Below, piece after piece: positions 1-6,406 of a stretch of DNA of 6,406 nucleotides. Every line of letters starts with the position of its first letter. Position 1 is the first letter of the stretch. The notes beneath the pieces are model-generated. The model saw only the letters and a list, made by a program, of their open reading frames with translations, made no database searches and was not told the DNA's origin. The stretch comes from Hyphomicrobiaceae bacterium (lineage in GTDB: Bacteria > Pseudomonadota > Alphaproteobacteria > Rhizobiales > Hyphomicrobiaceae). Position numbers and translations under genes: made by a program. Where the stretch lies: the NCBI GenBank assembly GCA_017353825.1, contig JAFMSC010000261.1:1-6406 (forward strand). Direction: 5' to 3'.

Positions 1-716
<716 letters not shown>

Positions 717-720
<4 letters not shown>

Positions 721-1502
721 CCATCTCCATAAACGTGCCGGTGAACCTTTATGCGGTGCGCGCCATCTACCTGTTCGAGATGGCGCGCGCCGGGCGCACG
801 CTGATGCAGAGCATCCTTTCACCCGTGATTTCCACCTCGCTCTACTTCGTGGTGTTCGGCGCCGCGATCGGCTCGCGCATTACGGAAATCGAGGGCGTGA
901 GCTACGGCGCCTTCATCGTGCCGGGGCTGATCATGCTGATGCTGCTCACTCAGAGCATTGCCAATGCCTCGTTCGCCATCTACTTCCCGAAGTTCGTCGG
1001 CACCATCTACGAGGTGCTGTCCGCACCGGTCTCCTATGTCGAGATCGTGCTGGGCTACGTGGGCGCCGCCGCCACCAAGTCGGTGATGCTGGGGCTCATC
1101 GTGCTGGCAACGGCGGGCCTCTTCGTACCCCTCAAGATCTCGCATCCGGTGTGGATGCTGGCGTTCCTGGTGCTCACGGCGGTCGCCTTCTGCCTGTTCG
1201 GCTTCATCATCGGCATTTGGGCCGACGGGTTCGAGAAGCTGCAGGTGATCCCGCTTCTCATCATCACCCCGCTCACGTTCCTCGGCGGCACCTTCTACTC
1301 GCTCAACGTGCTGCCGCCGTTCTGGCGGACGGTGACGCTGTTCAATCCGCTCGTGTATCTGATCAGCGGATTCCGCTGGAGCTTCTACGGCGTCGGCGAC
1401 GTAAGCGTGGAGCTGAGCCTTGCCGCCACCCTCGGCTTCCTGGCCCTCTGCCTCGCCATGGTCTGGTGGATCTTCAAGACGGGGTACCGGCTGAAAACAT
1501 GA
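717..1502 (+). CDS. ABC-2 type transporter permease (YadH-like)
   Basis: This is the membrane subunit of the exporter, 261 residues and full length for the ABC-2 family. Hydrophobic segments lie at about residues 31-52, 64-90, 105-137, 145-168, 176-197 and 232-254, giving the usual six-helix inner-membrane fold. The N-terminus is short and cytoplasmic, with an amphipathic connecting segment. The conserved C-terminal block, TPLTFLGGTFYSLNVLPPFW followed by NPLVYLISGFR, is the ABC-2 hallmark and is very like E. coli YadH. Its ATG is contained in the ATGA overlap with the ATPase stop at 717-720, so the two are translationally coupled and presumably made in equal amounts. No further cotranscribed gene follows, and the operon appears to end in the gene-free stretch after 1502. 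Transport direction (export) is inferred from the family; the substrate cannot be read from the sequence. Confidence 0.95.
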
Positions 1503-1644
1503 CCTGCCGCCAATCACGCCGTTCCGCGACCCCTGATGGATGGTTGCGAAAGTTGGGTTAAGGGCGCTTGCGGTCCTCAGGTCGGTTCCCGATCCTAGTT
1601 GACCGGAGGCCAGCGCGAAGCATGGCCAACGCGGCTCACTGATC

Positions 1645-1665
1645 GCGGGTGGCCCTCGAACCCGC
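1645..1665. terminator. Possible hairpin at the end of the ABC operon transcript
   Basis: GCGGGT (1645-1650) pairs perfectly with ACCCGC (1660-1665) across a 9-base loop. It lies about 140 bases after the permease stop. No T-run follows on either strand, so it is not a classical intrinsic terminator. It could be a transcript 3'-end stabiliser or chance in GC-rich DNA. On the minus strand it contains GGGTTCGAGG, which recalls a tRNA T-arm, but the 9-base loop does not fit a tRNA. Confidence 0.2.
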
Positions 1666-1911
1666 AACTTGACGGCCGCACCCGCTCCCCAAGGGCCTTC
1701 TTCTCCACACTGGGGCATGCCGGATACGTCTGGCTTGGCCTCTCGTTGGCGCGTGTTGAGGACGATCAGCTGCGAGCCAGCTTCTTCGGCTTTGGTGGCG
1801 AGGATATTCGGGAACGAACTTGGGCCGGCGTCCCAGGTTGGCCGCGGTTCGGGCCCCTCTTGGCTCTACGCGCCGGGCGCATAGGCAAGGGTGGCGAAGG
1901 CCTCCAGGCCC

Positions 1912-2028
1912 CAGTCCAGGGCCCCAGTCCAAGGCCCCAGTCCAGGGCCCCAGTCCAGGGCCCCAGTCCAGGGCCCCAGTCCAGGGCCCCAGTTCAGGCC
2001 CCCAGTCCAGGCCCCCAGTTCAGGCCAG
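1912..2028. repeat. 13-bp tandem repeat array, about nine units
   Basis: The unit CAGTCCAGGGCCC starts at 1912, 1925, 1938, 1951, 1964, 1977, 1990, 2003 and 2016, with exact 13-base spacing. Units 1, 3, 4, 5 and 6 are identical. Unit 2 has one change (CAGTCCAAGGCCC). Units 7 and 8 end in GGCCCC, unit 7 also has C to T in position 5, and unit 9 has the same change and decays at its end. A degenerate partial copy (TCCAGGCCC) lies just before at 1903-1911. Each unit boundary forms a GGGCCC palindrome, so neighbouring units can fold as GGGCCC stems with 7-base loops on either strand. The identical core and decayed edge are typical of a slippage-grown minisatellite. Because 13 is not a multiple of 3, every frame encodes the same 13-residue peptide period, which explains the spurious open frames across it. 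Confidence 0.95.
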
Positions 2029-2196
2029 CCTCGCCATCCCAGCATCCCTGGAAGGCTCGCTCTCCACCAGCCCAGATACCAGCCGTCCACCTTGTGGGGC
2101 AATGCCGCTGGCGACGGCGCGACCCGGTGTGCGCGCTTCGCCACGGGCTGTCATCTCGCCGATACCCGACACGCGAGCTTGGCATGGCGGTGGTGT

Positions 2197-3828
2197 TCAC
2201 GCCGCCCGCAGCGCTCCGTTGCGCGCGTCCGCCAGGATCATGTCCGCGGCCTTCTCCGCGATCATGATGGTGGGGGCGTTGGTGTTGCCCGAGGTGAGCG
2301 TGGGCATGATGGAGGCGTCGGCCACGCGCAGGCCGGCGAGCCCGTGCACGTTGAGACGGGCATCCACCACTGCCCCGGTGTCGCTCCCGCTCCCCATCTT
2401 GCAGGTGCCGCACGGGTGAAACACGGTGGTGGCGTAGGCGCGCGCGTAGGCCATCAGCGCCTCGTCGGTGGCGGCCTCCGGGCCCGGCAGGTGTTCGCGC
2501 ACCACGTGCCGCGCGAACGCCGGCCGGCTCGTCACGCGGCGCACCAGCTTCATCCCGTCGAGCAGCACGCGGCGGTCGGTCTCGGCCGCCAGGTAGTTGG
2601 AGACGATGGTGGGATGTGCGGCCGGGTCTGCGCTTTTGATGGCTAGCGTGCCTCGGCTCTCCGGACGCAGCTGGCACACGCTGAGCGTCACGCCGGAGAA
2701 GGTGTTGAGCCCCTGGCCGGGCCGATCGGCCGACAGCGGCATGAAGTGGAACTGCACGTCGGGCAGGTCCACATCGGGCCGCGAGCGCGCAAAGGCGCCG
2801 GCAACCCCGGCGCCGATGGTGAGAATCCCGCGCCGCGTTAGCGCGTATTCGAGGCCGGCGTGGACCCTGAGCCACGGACTGTGCCACACGTCATTGAGGC
2901 TGCCGCGACCCGTGCACTGATAGATGAATCGCGCCTGCAGATGGTCCTGCAGGTTTTCGCCGATGCCCGCGAGCTCGTGGCGCACGGGCACGCCAGCCGA
3001 CTTCAGCACCGCGCCGGGGCCGATGCCGGAGAGCTGCAGGATGTGCGGAGAGCCGATCGCGCCGGCCGCCAGAATTACTTCGCGCCTGGCGGTGATGGTC
3101 TCGACGGCGCCGTTTCGCGTCCATCGGATGCCGGTGGCGCGCCGGCCGTTGAGCTCGACAGCCTCAACGAGTGCATCCGTGACGACGACGAGATTGCGGC
3201 GCCCGCGCACGGGATTGAGGTAACCCACGGCGGTGGAGCAGCGCCGGCCGTTGCGGTTGGTGAGCTGGTAGTAGCCAGCCCCCTCCTGCTCGGGGCCGTT
3301 GAAGTCCGCCGTGCGCGGGATGCCCTCTACCTCGCACGCCTCGATGAAAGCATCACACAATTGCCGCTGGCCGAGCCGCACGTCCGACACGCTGAGCGGG
3401 CCGTCGGCGCCGTGCAGGTCGTCGGCGCCCCGCTCCTGGTTCTCGGCACGCTTGAAGTAGGGCAGCACGTCGTGCCAGCCCCAACCGACGTTGCCGAGCT
3501 GGCGCCAGACGTCGAAATCCTGCGCCTGGCCCCTGACGTAGAGGAGACCGTTGATGGCGCTGGAGCCGCCGAGCACCCGCCCGCGCGGCCAGGACACGAT
3601 TCGGCCGTCGAGATGAGGCTCAGGGCCTGATCCGAACTGCCAGGTGACCGCGGGGTTTGAGTAGTTGCGGTAATAGCCCGCCGGGATGTGAATCCACGGG
3701 TTGCGATCGCGCCCGCCAGCCTCCACCAGGGCCACCGCAAGGCTGGGATCCCCGCTCAGCCGGTTGGCGAGCACGCAGCCAGCCGAGCCCGCGCCGACGA
3801 TGACGTAGTCGAACGCTGCCTCCCCCAT
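2197..3828 (-). CDS. GMC-family FAD-dependent oxidoreductase (choline/alcohol dehydrogenase type)
   Basis: This is a 543-residue flavoenzyme that should oxidise an alcohol, passing hydride to FAD and then electrons to the respiratory chain or another acceptor. The N-terminus carries the Rossmann dinucleotide motif VGAGSAG at residues 11-17, followed by the ribose-binding acid E36 in LVEAGG. GMC signature 1 (RGRVLGGSSAINGLLYVRG) is at about residues 82-100, and signature 2 (GAIGSPHILQLSGIG) at 256-270. The C-terminal block has HPCGTCKMG, with catalytic H471, and GNTNAPTIMIAEKAADMI, whose N517 completes the His/Asn pair of the BetA/AlkJ branch. Length is normal for the family. No signal peptide is visible, so it is probably cytoplasmic or loosely membrane-associated. 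The ATG at 3828 is chosen because the FAD motif begins a few residues later and a strong purine-rich site precedes it. The same frame stays open far upstream, antisense to the next genes, but that is not coding. Substrate is unresolved: choline, aliphatic alcohols, polyethylene glycol and others are possible. It seems to be a single-gene unit. Confidence 0.96.
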   Translation of the reverse strand: MGEAAFDYVIVGAGSAGCVLANRLSGDPSLAVALVEAGGRDRNPWIHIPAGYYRNYSNPAVTWQFGSGPEPHLDGRIVSWPRGRVLGGSSAINGLLYVRGQAQDFDVWRQLGNVGWGWHDVLPYFKRAENQERGADDLHGADGPLSVSDVRLGQRQLCDAFIEACEVEGIPRTADFNGPEQEGAGYYQLTNRNGRRCSTAVGYLNPVRGRRNLVVVTDALVEAVELNGRRATGIRWTRNGAVETITARREVILAAGAIGSPHILQLSGIGPGAVLKSAGVPVRHELAGIGENLQDHLQARFIYQCTGRGSLNDVWHSPWLRVHAGLEYALTRRGILTIGAGVAGAFARSRPDVDLPDVQFHFMPLSADRPGQGLNTFSGVTLSVCQLRPESRGTLAIKSADPAAHPTIVSNYLAAETDRRVLLDGMKLVRRVTSRPAFARHVVREHLPGPEAATDEALMAYARAYATTVFHPCGTCKMGSGSDTGAVVDARLNVHGLAGLRVADASIMPTLTSGNTNAPTIMIAEKAADMILADARNGALRAA

Positions 3829-3837
3829 CCTGAATAG

Positions 3838-3847
3838 TCCTTCCCCC
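3838..3847 (-). promoter_or_regulatory. Ribosome binding site of the GMC oxidoreductase
   Basis: On the minus strand GGGGGAAGGA ends nine bases before the ATG at 3828. This fits a Shine-Dalgarno element and decides the start against the much longer upstream open frame. Confidence 0.65.
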
Positions 3848-4021
3848 TCATCTCGTTGGAGGACTGTAGGGCGCCGGAACTCAGCTGCCAAGATCGGCCA
3901 ATGCGCCGGCCGCGACGCTTGCCGGCCTGGAGCCTCACAGACACATCCGAGCCCAGCCGAGGCAGCGGGCGAAGCCACAAGTCGGGGGCAATCCTGAGTC
4001 CTTCGACCTGGGCGCGTTGCC

Positions 4022-4050
4022 TTGATACGGCTATCTCTGTACGCTCTAGC
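4022..4050 (+). promoter_or_regulatory. Weak sigma-70-like promoter candidate for the ParA-like/FtsZ operon
   Basis: TTGATA (4022-4027) matches five of six -35 consensus bases. TCTAGC stands 17 bases later (4045-4050) but matches the -10 box poorly. If used, it would leave a leader of about 270 bases before the ATG at 4330. This is a low-confidence call in a GC-rich background. Confidence 0.2.
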
Positions 4051-4329
4051 TGATTCGGAGGCCGAACGCGCGCCGAGGCATCGCAAGAAGGAGAAACGCG
4101 CAGACTCACAGCTTCTCGCGTCCGGTGGTTGGCGTAGGGGGAACCGGAAAAGCGCTGACCCGTCCGTGACCGTTGTGTTGCCTCGTCGGCCGCTCAATTG
4201 GCCGCTGTCCCGGTACAGCCCGCCCGTTTTCCCGCAGCCCACCGTCGTAAATGTCACCCTGTCAACGCCAGGGCTTTCCACGGTCTTGGTCCGGCACGCT
4301 GCGAGGGCGCAGGGACGGGATATGGACAG

Positions 4330-5295
4330 ATGTCCAAGATCGAATTGCCGAAGTCCGTCATGGCCGCCATCAACTTCAAGGGTGGCACCGGCAAGACCAC
4401 GGTGGCGCTGGCGATCGCCGAGGGTATCTGTCGTCTGATGCAGAAGCGCGTGGTGGTTATTGATTGCGATTTCCAGTGCAGCGCGTCCATCGCCCTCCTG
4501 GGTCGACGAACCCTGAACGACCTGATCCGCAGGAACGCCACGATGGATTGCCTGCTGCTGAGCAAGCTCGCCAAGAGGAGTGGTACGCGCCTCAGAGAAC
4601 GCGTTGCGGCGGCCCAGTTCTGCGTCAGCGAGGCGGCGGGTCTGATGCACATCCTGCCGGGCAGCCCCGACATGCCCAGGCACGAGCGGCAGATCGTGGC
4701 GTCGTTCCTGCCCAAGTCCGACATCAACGCCGCTTATGAGACGGCCGCCGCCAAGATGGGCGACCAGTTCCGCTCCCTCTTGGACGAGTTCGATTTCGTT
4801 CTGATCGATTGCCCGCCTGGCCTGACCTTGTTCTCCGAGGCAGCGATCCGCGCTGCCGATGGCATCGTCGTGCCGACCCTGCCCAACGAGATTTCCTTTG
4901 CGGCTATCGATCACTTGCGCGCCGAAATCGCGCGCGCCCGCCCCGACACGCCCTTCGACGACCTCCTGGTGGGCACGGTGGTTTCCAAGGTGCGCCAGAA
5001 GAACGGAAGCACCAGTCATCGCACCCATGTGGAGTCGATCGAGCGCCTCCTGGACCGGGTGGCGCCGCAATTCCAGCTGCTCAAGCCGTATCTGCCCTAT
5101 TGCCGAGAGCTGGAGGGGGCCACGTGGCGCGACAACGAGCGCAGCATCAGCTTCGCCATGCGCTACGGCCAGTCCTCGGGCATGGTGGAGCGGCTGGTGC
5201 AGGAATTCGCCAGCAGGTGCGGCGCATTGATGGCGCGGCGCCAACATGCCTCTGGCGCCGGTAGGGATACCCGTCGAGAAGCCCATGGCAGGTAG
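4330..5295 (+). CDS. ParA/MinD-superfamily ATPase coupled to FtsZ
   Basis: This 321-residue cytoplasmic ATPase belongs to the deviant Walker A family, whose members position chromosomes, plasmids, division rings or other cargo by ATP-driven dimerisation on DNA or membrane. The deviant P-loop FKGGTGKTT is at residues 16-24, with signature lysine K17 and P-loop K22. Walker A' is VVVIDCDFQCSAS (D45 and D47), in which the usual Pro of DxDPQ is Phe. Walker B is FVLIDCPPGL with D160, followed by the typical segment AADGIVVPTLPNEISF. There is no N-terminal helix-turn-helix extension as in P1-type ParA, and the C-terminus is a basic tail rather than an obvious MinD amphipathic helix. The start at 4330 is chosen because the P-loop then sits near the N-terminus and GGGA (4317-4320) precedes the ATG by nine bases. 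A TTG at 4198 is open in frame but adds 44 residues of unlikely sequence. The gene's last 11 bases overlap ftsZ in another frame, implying translational coupling. No ParB gene follows. Confidence 0.93.
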   Translation: MSKIELPKSVMAAINFKGGTGKTTVALAIAEGICRLMQKRVVVIDCDFQCSASIALLGRRTLNDLIRRNATMDCLLLSKLAKRSGTRLRERVAAAQFCVSEAAGLMHILPGSPDMPRHERQIVASFLPKSDINAAYETAAAKMGDQFRSLLDEFDFVLIDCPPGLTLFSEAAIRAADGIVVPTLPNEISFAAIDHLRAEIARARPDTPFDDLLVGTVVSKVRQKNGSTSHRTHVESIERLLDRVAPQFQLLKPYLPYCRELEGATWRDNERSISFAMRYGQSSGMVERLVQEFASRCGALMARRQHASGAGRDTRREAHGR

Positions 5296-6406
5296 CGACA
5301 GGATCAAGAACCCGCAGATCACCGTGATCGGGGTGGGCGGCGCTGGCGGCAACGTCGTCAACAATATGATCGCGGCCGGGCTCGGCAGCGTCAAATTCGT
5401 CATCGCCAACACCGACATGCAGGCGTTGGTATCCTCCAAGACGGAGCACCGCATCCAGCTTGGCATAAACCTGACGGAAGGGCTCGGTGCCGGCTCAGAC
5501 CCGGAGATCGGGGAAGCCGCGGCCGAGGAGGCGGCCGAGGAGATCCGCGCCGCGATCGCCGGCTCGCACATGATCTTCGTTGCCGCCGGCATGGGCGGCG
5601 GTACCGGTACCGGTGCGGCCTATGTGATCGCGCGGGAGGCGCGCGATATGGGCATCCTCAGCATCGCTGTGGTCACCAAACCGTTCCAGTTCGAGGGCGC
5701 CAAGCGGCTGCGCAATGCCGAGGCTGGCATTTCCGAGCTGCGCAAGTATGCCGACACGTTGCTTGTGATCCCCAACGAGAACCTGTTCCGTATCGCCACG
5801 GACAGGACGACCTTCGCCGACGCCTTCGTGATGGCCGACCAGGTGATGTACTCAGGCATCGTCACCATCACCGACCTGATCATGAAGGAGGGGCTCATCA
5901 ATCTGGACCTCGCCGATGTGCGGGCGGTGCTGGGCGGCATGGGCCGCGCCATGATGGGCATGGGCGAGGCCGCCGGCGAGCAGCGCGCCATCGCCGCCGC
6001 CGAAGAGGCGATCGTCAACCCGCTGCTCGACGAGGTCACGCTCATCGGCGCCAAGAGCCTGCTCTTGTGCATTACCGGTGGGCGCGACATGACCCTCTGG
6101 GAGGTGGAGGAGGCAGCCAGTCGCGTGTGCCAGGAGGTCGATCCTGACGCCAACATCATCGTCGGCGCCATCTTCGATGACGGCCTGGGCGACCGCATCC
6201 GCGTCTCCATTGTCGCCTCGGGCATGCCGAAAACGGCCGCCCTGGAGCCGCCGCGCGAGGCCGACACGCCAGTGTGGACCCCACGCTCGCAGCGCGGGAT
6301 GCCGCACGATGCCTTCGGCCGCCGGTTTGCGGACGTGCTCGGGGCCGATCCCGAACCCGGCATGGGCAGTCGGCCGGCGCCGCGCGGCCGTGCACGGGGG
6401 CGGAAA
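5285..6406 (+). CDS. ftsZ: FtsZ-family tubulin-like GTPase, probable second copy, 3' end beyond the window
   Basis: This is a cytoskeletal GTPase that polymerises into the division ring or a related filament. The frame is open for 374 residues to the window edge. The N-terminal GTPase half has VIGVGGAGGN (14-23), ANTDMQAL (41-48), GLGAGSDPEIG (66-76) and the tubulin/FtsZ signature GGGTGTG (104-110). FADAFVMADQ follows at 177-186. The T7 synergy loop KEGLINLDLADVRAV keeps N206, D208 and D211, so GTP hydrolysis should be intact. The core ends near residue 313 with IRVSIVASGM, and the rest is a Pro/Arg-rich linker. The C-terminal FtsA/ZipA-binding peptide, if any, is not visible. Differences from canonical FtsZ include Tyr113 in place of the usual Pro after GGGTGTGAA, and Met45 where alphaproteobacterial copies generally have Ala. 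The start at 5285 gives a normal N-terminal length and an 11-base overlap with the upstream gene. An in-frame ATG at 5246 would add 13 residues (MPLAPVGIPVEKP) and remains possible, since neither has a strong ribosome binding site. The absence of ftsQ/ftsA upstream argues for a paralog. Confidence 0.95.
   Translation, partial: MAGSDRIKNPQITVIGVGGAGGNVVNNMIAAGLGSVKFVIANTDMQALVSSKTEHRIQLGINLTEGLGAGSDPEIGEAAAEEAAEEIRAAIAGSHMIFVAAGMGGGTGTGAAYVIAREARDMGILSIAVVTKPFQFEGAKRLRNAEAGISELRKYADTLLVIPNENLFRIATDRTTFADAFVMADQVMYSGIVTITDLIMKEGLINLDLADVRAVLGGMGRAMMGMGEAAGEQRAIAAAEEAIVNPLLDEVTLIGAKSLLLCITGGRDMTLWEVEEAASRVCQEVDPDANIIVGAIFDDGLGDRIRVSIVASGMPKTAALEPPREADTPVWTPRSQRGMPHDAFGRRFADVLGADPEPGMGSRPAPRGRARGRK

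Larger units (their letters stand above)
1503..2196. other. Gene-free stretch between convergent genes
   Basis: About 690 bases separate the permease stop from the stop of the GMC oxidoreductase, which points the other way. I see no convincing gene here. Open frames exist on both strands, but their translations are low-complexity (Pro/Gln/Gly or Arg-rich), show no known domain, lack good ribosome binding sites and often run into neighbouring genes in antisense. The stretch contains a 13-bp tandem repeat (1912-2028) and a small perfect hairpin (1645-1665). No tRNA fold and no hairpin followed by a T-run was seen. Transcripts from both sides presumably end here. Confidence 0.7.
3829..4329. other. 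Divergent intergenic region, presumed promoters for both sides
   Basis: About 500 bases lie between the starts of the divergently transcribed GMC gene and the ParA-like gene. Open frames that cross it translate to Arg/Pro/Ser-rich sequence without recognisable domains and look like composition artefacts. A good AAGGAG lies at 4088-4093 on the plus strand, but no usable start codon stands at the right distance after it. I found no match to the chromosomal parS palindrome, no T-rich terminator and no clear operator. The least GC-rich patch is around 4020-4060, where a weak promoter candidate is listed separately. The length is generous for two promoters, so a small RNA or regulatory leader cannot be excluded. 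Confidence 0.6.

Noticed and set aside
1499..1561. A 20-codon frame (MTCRQSRRSATPDGWLRKLG) starting in an ATGA overlap with the permease stop.
   Set aside because: The overlap looks coupled, but the peptide is very short with no recognisable feature. ATGA occurs by chance at many stops.
1912..2028. A CRISPR array.
   Set aside because: The 13-bp units abut directly with no spacers, and no cas-like gene is present.
1599..2419. Overlapping plus-strand open frames of about 200-250 codons through the 13-bp repeat, looking like a Pro/Gln-rich repeat protein.
   Set aside because: The repeat is open in all frames and each frame gives the same peptide, so openness is uninformative. There is no ribosome binding site and the frames continue antisense into the GMC gene.
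2860..3630. A 256-codon plus-strand frame opposite the GMC oxidoreductase.
   Set aside because: It is the mirror of the GMC coding region in GC-rich DNA and has no independent domain or start signal.
4285..4310. A sigma-54-like promoter around CCGGCACGCTGC upstream of the ATPase gene.
   Set aside because: The GGCACG half is present, but the required GC doublet spacing and TTGCA-type -12 element are not.
2197..5592. A 1131-codon open frame on the minus strand that would fuse a long N-terminal region to the GMC oxidoreductase.
   Set aside because: The part beyond 3828 is antisense to the ParA-like gene and the start of ftsZ, both with clear family motifs. Its translation shows no domain, and a good ribosome binding site and FAD motif mark the true start at 3828.
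5620..6363. A 247-codon open frame on the minus strand opposite ftsZ.
   Set aside because: It is the antisense shadow of a strongly conserved FtsZ core. The translation is Ser/Arg/Met-rich low-complexity sequence without a recognisable domain.

Overview
The window is GC-rich, with compact coding and long antisense open frames that come only from base composition. The FtsZ at the right edge has alphaproteobacterial-style core blocks, and the ABC pair resembles E. coli YadG/YadH. Together these suggest a high-GC Gram-negative bacterium, most likely an alphaproteobacterium. That assignment is an inference from remembered family sequences, not from a search.

Layout, left to right. (1) 1-1502, plus strand: a two-gene ABC-2 exporter operon. 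It has the C-terminal part of an ATPase, cut by the window edge before its Walker A motif, joined by an ATGA stop/start overlap to a complete six-segment permease. (2) 1503-2196: a gene-free stretch between convergent genes. It holds a 13-bp tandem repeat of about nine units at 1912-2028 and one small hairpin. (3) 2197-3828, minus strand: a complete GMC-family FAD-dependent oxidoreductase of the choline/alcohol dehydrogenase type, with both GMC signatures and the His/Asn catalytic pair. (4) 3829-4329: a roughly 500-bp divergent intergenic region that should hold the promoters for the genes on both sides. (5) 4330-6406, plus strand: a ParA/MinD-superfamily ATPase whose last 11 bases overlap the start of an FtsZ gene, which runs off the right edge without a stop.

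The most interesting part is region 5. FtsZ normally sits in the dcw cluster after ftsQ and ftsA, but here it is translationally coupled to a ParA-like ATPase. ParA/MinD-type ATPases (MinD, MipZ) are the known spatial regulators of FtsZ rings. The pair therefore looks like a self-contained accessory module: a second FtsZ with its own positioning ATPase. The FtsZ keeps the GTP-binding glycine loop and the T7-loop catalytic residues, so it is probably an active GTPase. It differs from canonical FtsZ at some usually constant positions. The ABC exporter and the GMC enzyme show no evident functional link to this module.
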